From contig PS015194.1 of the NCBI GenBank assembly GCA_048213135.1, positions 28,464 to 58,956 of the forward strand: 30,493 bases of DNA, given 5' to 3'. Under the pieces are notes generated by a model that did not search any database, was not told the origin of the DNA, and saw only the letters and a list, made by a program, of their open reading frames with translations. This stretch comes from Reclinomonas americana ATCC 50394 (taxonomy: Eukaryota; Jakobida; Jakobea; Jakobida). Positions 1 through 10,011 of the stretch are shown here, piece after piece. The position numbers and the translations under genes are program-made. How positions within the stretch are numbered: position 1 is the stretch's first letter; each line of letters starts with the position of its first letter.

Positions 1-499
1 GGTCGTGCCTCGAGTACCCACGTCAATAACAAGTTGGTGGGTTTCCGACTCATCTGCGCGCGTCAGTTTAGTGCACAAGGCGCCGACGTATCGCTTCTCA
101 TTTTTCTATTCTCTACCTGCTCGCGGATTGCAGGCGACACGGTGAGTTCCGACAGCGCGGCAAGCAGCAGGTACTGTGCGAATAGAGAGAGATCGTCTCC
201 AAAGTCGATCCGTCGCAGGTCGGCTGTTCGTCCGCCTGATCGGAGCGACGAAACGCCATCCTGCCGCGATGCAACACACAAGGTCAGTGTCAAGGTCGAC
301 TGACAATAGTGTGCCGCCACGTTACGCAACCGTGCGACGTGGCGATGCCTCGCTGTAAACATTGGAGTGAACACTCATGGCCAGGTCGGTGGTGGCGTGA
401 ATCGTGTTCACATGCTCCGAGTCCATGTTGTGCGGAATGACGGCGACTGGAGGCTTCAGACCCACCAGTCCGGTGAGATCGCCGGCAACGACTGTGCGA
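1..499 (-). CDS. Unrecognised helical-repeat protein, 3' part present in window (partial)
   Basis: Minus-strand exons run about 499-331, 260-117 and 53-1 (open at the window edge). The first intron (330-261) starts GTTGCGTAA and keeps phase 0; the second (116-54) starts GTAGAG. Translation gives a serine/proline-bearing stretch (residues TVVAGDLTGLVGLKPP then NMDSEHVNTIHATTDLAMS). A leucine-rich helical exon follows (FAQYLLLAALSELTVSP), then RKPTNLLLTWVLEAR. No start or stop codon lies in this piece, and the open frame runs into the 20-N gap at 500-519. The character matches the pieces at 520-2321 and 2358-3329, so all three are probably one gene (see findings). No family was recognised; the helical, leucine-rich exons suggest ARM/HEAT-like repeats, but that is inference. 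Confidence 0.55.
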
Positions 500-519
500 N
501 NNNNNNNNNNNNNNNNNNN
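500..519. other. Assembly gap (20 N)
   Basis: Run of N. Coding strand switches from minus (left) to plus (right) across it, with no start codon or untranslated sequence on either side. Confidence 0.99.
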
Positions 520-2321
520 AGACGGAGCGACCACGACCTGCTCCACTCTTGGTGGAACCCGACAGGTGAGCGAAACCATACCTCCGTCCCACCGCTACGC
601 CTTGCGTGTTCTCAATCAGTCCATCGCCCCTCGCAGGGTACCCGGCTCCGCGAACGGCAGCAATGGCGACGGTGCGAACGGCAACCGCCACTCATCGGCG
701 GCGTTTCCGTACCTGTCGCGCTACTTTGCCGATGGCATGATCCCCGAGGTTTGTCGTTTTTTTGCGGCCTCCTCATGATTCATCATTTTTCGCTGACCTG
801 TCGCGGCAGTCGGTCGAGGCGAGTCCGGGCGAGGACCAGGAACCGACGACACCACAGCTCGGCACGCCAACATCGCCCGCTCAAGGTAATCCACATAGTG
901 TCGTTCGGTCTCATATCCGGCGATGAGACTCACTTTTTCTTCGTGCTGTGAATCGACGCAAATAGGCTTGTCTGGTCGTTCCGTGTCACCGGATCCGCGA
1001 CGCAGCGGCAGTCAATTGCTGCCGCCGTTGCTTGCCAGTGCACGACGCGGACTCAACGACGAGTGGGGTGACTCGCCGAGGGAGGACTCACCAAAGAGTG
1101 CCGTCACCAACGACAGCAACACGACACATGACGACAGCACCGATCGCCATCCGGTAACCACCTCTTCGCATTGCGAGACCAAAAAGTGTGCTGTGTCTCG
1201 CCGCTCACTGTGTGCCTCCGCAGACCGTGGCGCAGGTCAACGGCCTGGCCATCCCGTCGCTTCCCATTCACGTGGTGCGCGAGGACTCGACTTCCAGCTT
1301 CTCACGCTCCACTCGTCGCAACGTCATGCCGGGCGCCATGACCCCGACACTATTGCCGTCGCCCGGTGACGTGTACGCTCAGGAGCGGCGAGGTTTGTGT
1401 CGTACAGAGAGATATGCATTCCACCTGTGACTCACGAGGGAGACGGGACGCAGCCTCCGTGGCTCAAACCATGATGCTGCTGGCCAACGGTCCCGGTGCA
1501 GCGGCCTCGGTGGGCGGCGACAGCGTCGTTTCCGCTCGTGCCATCACCGCCATTCAGGAAATGGAAATGTTGGCCACCAAACTCGGCCAGCTCTGTTGCG
1601 TGCTACCGTCTTCTCCCGCCCTACCAAGTGATGGCGTGCTCATTCGNNNNNNNNNNNNNNNNNNNNNNNNNNNNNNNNNNNNNNNNNNNNNNNNNNNNNN
1701 NNNNNNNNNNNNNNNNNNNNNNNNNNNNNNNNNNNNNNNNNNNNNNNNNNNNNNNNNNNNNNNNNNNNNNNNNNNNNNNNNNNNNNNNNNNNNNNNNNNN
1801 NNNNNNNNNNNNNNNNNNNNNNNNNNNNNNNNNNNNNNNNNNNNNNNNNNNNNNNNNNNNNNNNNNNNNNNNNNNNNNNNNNNNNNNNNNNNNNNNNNNN
1901 NNNNNNNNNNNNNNNNNNNNNNNNNNNNNNNNNNNNNNNNNNNNNNNNNNNNNNNNNNNNNNNNNNNNNNNNNNNNNNNNNNNNNNAACTACCAGTGCGC
2001 GCTGCTCCTAATCATGTCGCACGCACTGGTGGACTGCAAACCGCTTCTCATCGCCTTTATTCGCGCCGACGGACCATCCATGCTCGTGGAGTTGTTTGGT
2101 GCACTCTATGTCACTGGAGCCGCCACTGTCTTGTCGCCACTGCTTTCCAACGAGGCGGCGAGCGCCGCCGCTGCCGCCACCGCCGCGACGGCTACCGCTG
2201 CCGCCAACGGAGGGTCACGAACACCGAGTCATGCTGGGAAACACGGTGGCGGGAGTCTGGACTCGGCAGTTGCTGGTCACTTGAGTCCGTCGCGCATCGC
2301 AGTCTCGGGGTTCACACCGCN
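520..2321 (+). CDS. Unrecognised Ser/Pro-rich helical-repeat protein, middle part (contig possibly inverted)
   Basis: Plus-strand exons: 520-567 (or read through to 750), 622-750, 811-885, 949-1152, 1211-1365, about 1453-1646, gap, 1987-2321. Introns such as 751-810, 886-948 and 1366-1452 have GT...AG ends and keep frame. The product has a long Ser/Pro-rich, probably phosphorylated region (SVSPDPRRSGSQLLPP, WGDSPREDSPKS). It then turns helical (ITAIQEMEMLATKLGQLCC; after the gap CALLLIMSHALVDCKPLL, LVELFGALYVTGAATVL). An Ala/Thr run and a Ser-rich tail end at the gap. It has no initiator ATG, no stop and no UTR at either edge. Family not recognised; the helices resemble armadillo-type repeats. 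Best read as the central part of the minus-strand gene that flanks it. Confidence 0.55.
1647..1986. other. Assembly gap (340 N) inside coding sequence
   Basis: Run of N between two plus-strand exon fragments of the helical-repeat gene; it probably hides one or more exons. Confidence 0.99.
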
Positions 2322-2357
2322 NNNNNNNNNNNNNNNNNNNNNNNNNNNNNNNNNNNN
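2322..2357. other. Assembly gap (36 N)
   Basis: Run of N. To its left coding is on the plus strand, to its right on the minus strand; both frames run open into the gap with no stop codon. Confidence 0.99.
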
Positions 2358-3329
2358 GATAAAGTTCTGTTCGCACATGCGCCGCGAATCCGACGGCCCA
2401 AACCGCAGTGCAGCCTCCCCCACCGACAACTCACTCATGCGTCGCAGCAACTCGCCAGTCAGTAGTGACACCACATGTGCGCGATCTGCGACAGACAGAT
2501 CCGGCGCACCAAGGACGCGCGACACCACCTGGTTCCCCCCCTCATCGTCGTCAATGTGGTGTTGAGGTAGCACGATGCAGACGAGCACGCACCTGCAGCA
2601 GCGCATGAAACGGGCTGCTGCGCACCGGCAGCAGTTCGGCAATGCGAAACACCAACGACAGCACGCCTGCGTCAACCAATCGTCTCGTGCCGGCCAACTC
2701 ATCGGCGTCTTGCAGCACACCGAGCACCGTGAGCAGTGGATGATGCAACCGCTCGGCCACATCGCGCGGCGGCCCCACTCGCACCATCGACGCCTCCATC
2801 TCATTCACCAACCGCTCGAGTTCCACCAACGCATCCTCGCCCTGCTCGAATCGTCAGTCACCAAATGTCGAGGCTCCCAAAATCAACAATCTCTCTCTCC
2901 CTCACACACCTCACGCTTCTGCGGTCGCGAAGCCCGTCGCGCCGCTGCACTAACGCCCACTGCAGGCACCGACGCTCTTCTCTCGCCCGCCACCACAGCC
3001 GGTCCCGCAGCCAGCGACGCTCTCTTACGCGCCGCCGCTGCCGTTGCGCCTTCATCGTCATCCTCATCCTCGCCATCCTCGTGCGAAAAGTAGCGCGCAT
3101 GTCGCGACGCCACTGGTGGCGTGCCTCCACGCGGCAACACCGTAAACCCGCTTCCATTGAGCGTGTACTCTCCTCCAGCGGCAGCAGGCGGAGTCGACGC
3201 AGCCACGACCATGCCTCCAAACAAGTCAGTGCCTCCATTGCGCGGCGGTGTCACCAGGACATCATGACCACTGCCGTTGCCGTTGCCTGTGCCTGCACTG
3301 CGCACGGCATACGCACTCGCACGACTCAT
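2358..3329 (-). CDS. Unrecognised helical-repeat protein, N-terminal part
   Basis: Minus-strand exons 3329-2910, 2841-2593 and 2528-2358, then the N gap. The ATG at 3329-3327 is the first in a frame that stays open through all three exons. The N-terminal 140 residues are Gly/Ala/Ser-rich with an acidic patch (HEDGEDEDDDEG) and look disordered. Exon 2 is strongly helical (LVELERLVNEMEASMVRVG, LLTVLGVLQDADELAG, GVLSLVFRIAELLPV), and exon 3 continues it (HVVSLLTGELLRRMSELS). Intron 2592-2529 begins GTGCGT; both introns are phase 0. The helix pattern is like ARM/HEAT repeats, but I recognise no family. Head to head with GCP3, with 214 bases between start codons. Confidence 0.65.
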
Positions 3330-3543
3330 GGTCGCCGCGTGAGAGATGAAGATGACTGGGGGTGTTTTGAAATTTCGCGTGATCGTCGCGCGCGCGTGTT
3401 TTGGCGCGAAACACATAGACAACTCCCCGCGCTGCGAGAGTGCTGTGTGTGTGTACGTGTGTGTGCAATCGTTGCAGCTGTGCGTGCGTGTGTGCGCGTG
3501 TGAGTTCACGGCGAGCGTGTGTGTGTTTGTGTGAGAGAGAGAG
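3330..3543. promoter_or_regulatory. Divergent intergenic region between the helical-repeat gene and GCP3
   Basis: This 214-base stretch lies between two opposing ATGs. Its right half is dominated by GTGTGTGCGTGT-type repeats and ends in GAGAGAGAG just before the GCP3 start. No TATA box is evident. It must carry promoters for both genes; which bases act is not visible. Confidence 0.5.
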
Positions 3544-6500
3544 ATGAGTGCGCGCCATGGTGACGACGAGGACAAGGCGAGCGTGGAGTCGCTGTTGCGG
3601 CGATTGCAGGTGGTGATGTTGCGGTGTCCGGTGGATGCACGGACGGGGCAGTTTGAGCGCGCTCGCGATGCCTCGCTGCATGCGTTTCTGTTGCGCGTCT
3701 TGTCGGCGCGCTTGGCTGTCGCCTCCTCCTCCTCTTCGTCGTCGAGTGGAGGTGGACGCGTGCAACGCACAGGTGTGTGCGCGTGTCTGTGTGTGTGCGT
3801 GTGCGTGCAGCGATCTCACGTGTGTGTGAGCAGATGAGGCTGGATCCACTGACGCGTATGTGATGGGCGAGATCATCAAGAAGAGGCGTTGCGTTCGCCC
3901 TTGCTCACGTGCTGGGCGGCTGGTTGTGCTGACGGATTCGCTTCCACACGTGCAGTGGCACAGCAGGGACGACCGGCGGCCGCGGTGGAGTTCTCAGATG
4001 CATTTCGGCGACTGGTGGCGCTGCCGATTCTCAAGCGCAAAGGACCGCTGCTGCATGTGCTGTCCACGGTGGCGCGGTACAATGCGGCCGTGCAGCATGG
4101 CGTTGAGGTGCGCAAGTGGAGAGTGCGTCTGTGCCCTTGCTGTGTTTTTCTTTGCTGACAATGCCGACAGCCGGCACACACGGCGTTTGCGGATCTGCTG
4201 TTGAAGGACGTGCCGTCTGCTGCAGCTGGCTCCGGCAAGTTGTCGTCAGCGGACAAGACAGTGGCGGTAGCACCGGGCACGCGAGGCGATGGCGTCGCAT
4301 TACCGCCGCCGTCGTCGTCGTCGTCGTCGCCACCCGACGACTTTCTGCAGGGCTTTTCCGATTCTGAGTCGCCCGAGCACGGTGCGTCCCGTGGTGCGAC
4401 GAGGCGAGGGGTCATCGTGGCACTCACCTCGTGTTGCACAACACAGAGTCGGTGCGCGTGTCCGAGTTGGTACTGCTGCGCGATATGATGTTTGTGCTGC
4501 AAGGCATCGACGGACGGCGGATTCGTTTCGACAGCGGGACGAACGCGTATGAAGTCGATAGCGCCGTGTCCGTGCCGCCCACTTTCCACGCCATGATTCG
4601 GCGCATTGGCGAGCTGGGCTGGCTCTACCGAAGGATTTCGACATTTACGCATGCCGTCAGTGCCTCGGCGACCACGACCGGACTCGTGGCGCAGAGCTTC
4701 TGCTCGACGGTGCAGCAAGAACTGGCCGCCTACTACCGCAGCATTGCCATTTTGGAGACGCAGATGAACTTTGAGGGTTGCGTCTCCAGTGTGCCGATGC
4801 AGCGTGCGAGTTGCGTGTGTGAAAACTGATCCTCTTTTGCTGTCTCTCTCTCTCAGCCGCCAAGGTGCGGTCGGGCGAGCAACCTGTACACTATCTGTCA
4901 TTGCGAAAGTTGGTGGTGTGGATGGAGGAGCCGCTGCAGAGGCTGAAACTGATTGCCGTGTTGGTCGATGCGTGTGCGGAGCTGCATGGCGGCGAGCTGG
5001 CATCACGAGTCTACGAGTTCCACAAGCACGGCGATCCATTTGTACAGAGCTTTGTCGACAAGATCCTCCATCAGGTGTGTGGCGAGTGGGGAAAAAAAAG
5101 AGTGGCGAGTGCCCTGCAACTCATTTCCGTGCGTCAAGGTGTGCGTTCCGATTTTGAACATGATCCACCGATGGGTGTTCGAGGGCACGCTGGAGGATCC
5201 GTTTGACGAGTTCTTTGTGGCCTCCAACCCCAACGTAACACCCAATCGACTGTGGCACGACAAGTACTCTCTGCGCGAAAAGATGCGACCATCGTTCATT
5301 TCCGAGGCACTGGCACAAAAGGTGGCGTGACCCGCGGGACTCTGCTTCGTGGTGTCTCTCCCACACTCACTTCCAACATGTGTTTGCCTGCCAGATCTTG
5401 TCCACGGGCAAGTCCATTAACTTTATTCGCCACTGCATGCGCGACTCGGAGTGGCTGATGGACTCGGGCGCCTCCACCACGGCACAGCAGGGTGCGTAGA
5501 CTGCCACCACTATCGGTGTCTTGTTGCCAACTGATCGCGCTCATTTGTGTTGATCAGCGCTGGCGGCTGGCGACTGGACTGTGCTGGAGGGAGTCACTGA
5601 TCAGGCTGCCGATATCACCAACCGGCACCTCATCACCACGATCTTCTCAAAGTACAAGATCGGCGCCCACATTCTCGCCCTCAAGCAGTACATGCTGTTG
5701 GGCCAGGGCGACTTTATCCAGTACCTGATGGACATTGTCGGGTGAGAACGTGGGAAAGAGGGCGAAAGGGAGATTTCGCGAGCTCACATCGGCACCGCCT
5801 CGCAGACCCGAGCTGAACAAACCGGCGAGCGCCGTGGAGCGACACAACCTGCCGGGCCTGCTCGAGTCAGCAATCCGAGGCTCCAATGCACAATTCGAGG
5901 ACGAGAATGTGCTCGACCGGCTGGATGTGCGGCTGCTGCAGGTCAGTGTCCTCGGTTGTTCATCGCAGCTGCGATCGCGCACTCACCAAGTTGCGCAGGA
6001 ATCCCCGGGCGACGACGGCTGGGCCGTGTTTTCGTTGGACTACAAGGTGGACGCTCCGATCGACACCATTCTGACCACAGAGACGATGAACACGTATCTG
6101 CGCATCTTCAAGTACCTGTGGCGCTTCAAGCGCGCCGAACACTCGCTCAGTTCCATCTGGAGCCGGCACATGTCGCTGGCGCATATGCTGGTGCTGCCGC
6201 GTGACGCCGACCTTGCAGCGCTGCTGCATCGGTGCCGTCTGTTGTGCCATGAAATGGCCCACTTCACCTCCAATCTCGGCTACTTTGTCATGTTTGAGGT
6301 GTGGCGTGTGCGCACTCGACACGCTCTCGCCGACGCCACTTATCTCACTGCTGCTGTTTGCTGCGCAGGTGTTGGAATGCTCGTGGGAGGAACTGCAGCG
6401 CTCCATGCGATCGGCACCGGATCTGGACGCCTTGCTAAAAGCGCACAACCAGTACTTGGATAGCATTGTGGAGCGCTCGCTGCTGGGCGACGACAAGGAT

Positions 6501-6932
6501 GTGGAGGCGTTGCGGACGTTGATTACCCGGATTTTGGACCTGATCCTCCAGTTCAGATACGCCCAGGAGCGCGCGTACATGGACCTGGATGCGGAACTGA
6601 GTCGCCGGTCGGGCTCCGCCGGTCAGGAGAGCGGCAGTCGGTGGGGCAGCACCAAGACACTGGCAGAGGAACAGGCGGAGCAGGCGCAGTCGGTGAAACT
6701 TGTGCGCTCGATTGCACAGAACGCGCGCCTGACACGCGAAGCCTACTCGGATCTGCTGCACAATCTGATGGATCTCTTGTCACGCGTCAGCTCCCACGAC
6801 GACATGCTGAAGTACCTCTCCTTCCGTTGCGTAGTCTGTCCGTCGTTGTCAACAAGCGCGGCGGCGTGTCTCACCCGACGTGTTTGAGCAGGTCTCGACT
6901 TCAACGAGTACTACGACAATGGAGGCTCGTAG
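3544..6932 (+). CDS. Gamma-tubulin complex component 3 (GCP3 / Spc98 family)
   Basis: Subunit of the gamma-tubulin complex that nucleates microtubules at centrosomes or basal bodies. About a dozen exons from the ATG at 3544 to TAG at 6930-6932. The GRIP1 region begins with the block SELVLLRDMMFVLQGIDGR, then RRIGELGWLYRRIS and FCSTVQQELAAYYRSIAILE, the typical GCP2/GCP3 signature; it continues with HYLSLRKLVVWMEEP and MIHRWVFEGTLEDPFDEFFV. The C-terminal GRIP2 region has HILALKQYMLLGQGDFIQYL, TMNTYLRIFKYLWRFKR and MAHFTSNLGYFVMFEVLECSW, which binds gamma-tubulin. The fullest similarity is to GCP3 rather than GCP2, 4, 5 or 6. A serine-rich insert (4306-4380) precedes the conserved core. Introns at 3888-3955, 4777-4856 and 6826-6891 start GTTGCGT and are needed to join conserved blocks. 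Confidence 0.93.
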
Positions 6933-7025
6933 GCGCGCTCTGTCCTTTCCCCGCTCCGCAGAGGTGGCAAAAAAGAATGAAAAAAAGAAACTGTTTGTGA
7001 TGGGAAAAAATGGCATGCTGCAAGT

Positions 7026-8192
7026 TTACGACATGTAGTTGAGGGGATCGAGTCTGTGTTGATGGGATGGTGAACGAGGCGCACACGCGTGTCGACACAC
7101 ACACACACACACACACATCGACAGACCTGTACATGTTGCCGTACTGCAATGTTGGAGTCTGGCCGCTCTCGCACTCGACCACAGTGACAGCCATGGCTGT
7201 GGCAAAGCAGACGTGAGCCAAGCACACACACACGTTGCGCTCGTCGTCTCACGCAACTATCCTCATCCTGAATGTGGTACGTCACCGTCACCACACTGGT
7301 GCGCAGGAAAAAGTTGAGGACCGCCGTCTGCGACGGCTGGTGGAAACGACCGGAGCACGCCACGCCATTGTAGCTCCACAGCAACTGCGTGTCGCCGCCC
7401 TTGCCAATCGTCACCTTCATCTCGTAGCCAATCGTTGTGTTGTGCAGACCCTTGCCAAAAGACCAGTACCTACAAGAGGAAACGTGTCAACACGACGAGA
7501 CACGAAAAGAAAACACCAAAAGCGGGTCGGCACGCAACAGGTACCGCGTGGTCGGCGATGTGTCCATCTTGCGCACTTCCTCAATCTGCGCCACCGAGAT
7601 GGTCAGCAGTGAGAAGCGCAAAGGAGAAGGAGAAGGAGAAGCACAAGGCGCAACTGTCACAATGGAGTTGGTGGATCGCAAATGCTGCCACGTCCCACCT
7701 GATCACAACAACGATTGATGATGATCACGGCAAATGCACAGCAGTGTGATCACTCTCTCTCACCAATCTCGCGGAACTCCAAGTTGCGCTTCCACGGACC
7801 AAGCAGGAACGAGGGAAAGTCGGTGCCACTGCCACACACACGCACACAAGTGAGCATATATATGTGTGTGACTGTGTGTGTGTGTACCTCGAGGCCGGGA
7901 GTGAGGAGGCCGCAGGTGCAGCAGCCGACGAGCCTCCCGCACCTCCTGCTGCAGCAGTCGCCGAGGCACCTGCGCCCGTAGTGGTTGTTGCTGTTGTTGT
8001 GGATGTCGCAGTCGCAGTGGACGACGCATCGGCGGCGGTCTTGCCCTCGGAGAGTGATCGCGAGTGGGGCGCCACTGTGGAGGAGGCCGAGGGTGGTGCA
8101 GAGCCGGAGGCGGCCAGAAGCCGAGCAGAGCTGTTGAAGCGGCTGTTGCTGCCACCGGGAGCGCGGGAGGAGCCAGGGAACGCGGGGTCCAT
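7026..8192 (-). CDS. Ala/Ser/Thr-rich protein with possible START/SRPBCC-like domain
   Basis: Begins at ATG 8192-8190 and ends at TAA (plus-strand 7026-7028). Exon 1 encodes about 100 residues of low complexity (Gly/Ser, then an Ala/Thr run) and the rest a compact domain. The domain starts DFPSFLLGPWKRNLEFREI, continues TIEEVRKMDTSPTTRYWSFG, then GYEMKVTIGKGGDTQLLWSY and LNFFLRTSVVTVTYHIQD, and ends NMYRLDPLNYMS. Alternating beta-strand residues and a central W suggest a single-domain ligand-binding fold such as START/SRPBCC (Bet v1-like), but this is inference from pattern only. Introns at 7257 and 7654 (minus-strand donors) start GTTGCG; both are needed to keep the frame open. (GT)n tracts fill the last intron. 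Shares a 45-base divergent promoter with the ZIP gene. Confidence 0.65.
7095..7117. repeat. (CA)n microsatellite in an intron
   Basis: Perfect AC dinucleotide tract of about 23 bases inside the last intron of the minus-strand gene at 7026-8192. Confidence 0.95.
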
Positions 8193-8237
8193 GTGTGTGC
8201 TCTCTGCAATCGCTGTCACACAGGACACTGAGGAAGA
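8193..8237. promoter_or_regulatory. 45-base bidirectional promoter region
   Basis: Only 45 bases separate the ATG of the START-like gene (minus, 8192) from the ATG of the ZIP transporter (plus, 8238). No TATA box is visible. Both 5' UTRs and both core promoters must overlap, unless upstream non-coding exons exist. Confidence 0.5.
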
Positions 8238-9827
8238 ATGGACGGGTCTGTGAGTCTGCAGGCACTGGCGTTGACCAGTGTCTCTGGCATGGCCACTGGC
8301 ATCGGTGTGTGTGCGTGTGAGCGAGTGTTGTCTCCTCTCTCCGTTGCTCATCTGTGATAATGTCGGCGGCCAAGGATCGTGTGCGGTGTTGGTGTTTGGT
8401 GAGGATGCGCATGGAGTGACCAGTGGACGCATGTTGGCCTTGGCGGCGGGTGTGATGCTGCAGGTGAGGCACACACAGTCGGCGTGTCATTCTCTGCCAC
8501 TGATGGAGACATTGGGACAGGTGTCGGCCTTTGATCTGCTTCCCGAGGCCGCCGAGGTTTGCTCTTCTCCTCTCGCCTGCTCACCTCTTGTGCCGTTGTT
8601 GCTCACTGCACCTGTCAGGTCATTGGCTGGGCGGAGACGCTGGCTGGCGTTGCGATGATTCTGCGCTGCGCAATGCATGCATTTGCATGGACAAGTGCTG
8701 ACTTTCCCCCCTTGCGCACAGTTCGTTGTCGGCTGTCTGTTGTACTTTGTGCTGGAGCGACTGGTGCCGGAGCCGGACTTGAAGGCGTTTGGAGCGCAGC
8801 TGTTGCCGACGCCGTCGGCCAGTGGCGCTGCGGTGTCGGCGTCGATGACGGAACGAGTTTTGTCTCTTCTTCTCCTCTCTCTGAAGCTACTGCGTGCTGA
8901 TATCGCCTTGTCGACAGCGCCGTCTGCTGCGCACGGGTTTTATTGTGGCGCTCGTGCTGGCGGTTCACAACTTTCGTTGCGTGGTTGTTCGTGGCACTGT
9001 GTTGTGAGATGCCGACGACTGAGAAGGGTTGCGTGCGCAGCCGAGGGAATCGCCGTGTACATTAGTTGTCTCAAAGGTCTGTGCCGACCGACCCGCCTGA
9101 TTGTGCGTCGCGCTGCGTGCACTAACCGTGGTGTACGTGTGAACAGGAATGCGCTTCGGCCTGACCATCATGGTTCGTGTGCTTTTCCTCGCCGGCACCC
9201 CTTTTTTCTCAACCAACGCGTCTGTGCTGCAGATTTCCATCATGCTACACAACATTCCAGGCGTGTTGCTCGCTGCGTTTCTGTTCTCTTCGAGATCGAT
9301 TCTCATTGCGTGGTGTTGCAGAGGGCGTGGCTGTGGCCTGCAGTATCTACGCCGGCAGTGGCAAGTTTCGCGCGCACTACTCCTCTTCAGCGCCACGCTA
9401 ATTCTCACTGCCGTTGCAGCAAGAAGCAGGCCATGTTCTGGTCGATCCTCACTGGCGTAGCGGAGCCGGTGGGAGCGCTTCTATTTGCCCTGGTCTTCCA
9501 GTTCTTCATCTCGGAGCACATGGTGTCCTTTGTGCTGGCCGTGGGTACGAGCTCTCGCGCCGCCATGTGTCACTTGCGCGGAGCGCGTCACTCACTCCTC
9601 GCACAGTCGCCGGACTCATGTTCACCATCAGCCTCGCCGAGTTGATCCCCACCGCCAGTCGCTTCATCGGCACCACGGTGAGTTTGGTGATGATTTTTTT
9701 CACTCGCTCTAAAACCAAACCTGACAATCCTTGCACTCGCCGCCAGCCGCTGATTGGATTCACCATTATCGGCATGGCTCTCGTGTTCGCCTGCTCCCTC
9801 TTCTTCGATCTCATGGAGATCCATTGA
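8238..9827 (+). CDS. ZIP-family divalent metal transporter
   Basis: Membrane transporter bringing Zn2+ or related divalent metals into the cytosol, or releasing them from organelles. Starts MDGSVSLQALALTS at 8238 and ends at TGA 9825-9827; about eleven small exons. The reading gives LALAAGVMLQVSAFDLLPEA (TM2), GCLLYFVLERLVPEP (TM3) and ALVLAVHNFPEGIAVYISC, the TM4 metal-binding HNxPEG motif. A second motif follows in TM5, SIMLHNIPEGVAVACSIYAG. Later segments are WSILTGVAEPVGALLFALV, VAGLMFTISLAELIPTASR and FTIIGMALVFACSLFFDLME. The order and the two PEG motifs fit the GufA/SLC39A11-like ZIP branch. Introns 8649-8721 and 8976-9040 start GTTGCG; the second splits the Pro codon of HNFPEG. Intron 9261-9321 begins GC, not GT, and splits HNIPEG. 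Confidence 0.9.
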
Positions 9828-10011
9828 GAAGATAGTTTCACTTTGTAGTAGAAAGCATTGAAAGAGACAGAGACGGTACGGTTAATTCGATTGACATCGA
9901 CGCACAAACACACACTCGCAACCGTGATGGCGAGAGCAGTGTAGATGAGAGGAAGAGCAGAGAGTAGGGGAAATGGAGAACGCCACGGACACAAACTGGT
10001 GCTCCGCCCCA
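9828..10011. other. Convergent 3' intergenic region
   Basis: This 184-base spacer lies between the ZIP stop codon and the PRA1 stop codon on the other strand. It holds the 3' UTRs of both. No canonical AATAAA and no further gene is seen. Confidence 0.6.

Noticed and set aside
2277-2321. Minus-strand continuation GVNPETAMRDGLK after the 36-N gap
   Set aside because: The same bases read better on the plus strand (SPSRIAVSGFTP) as part of an exon; the minus reading stops at once.
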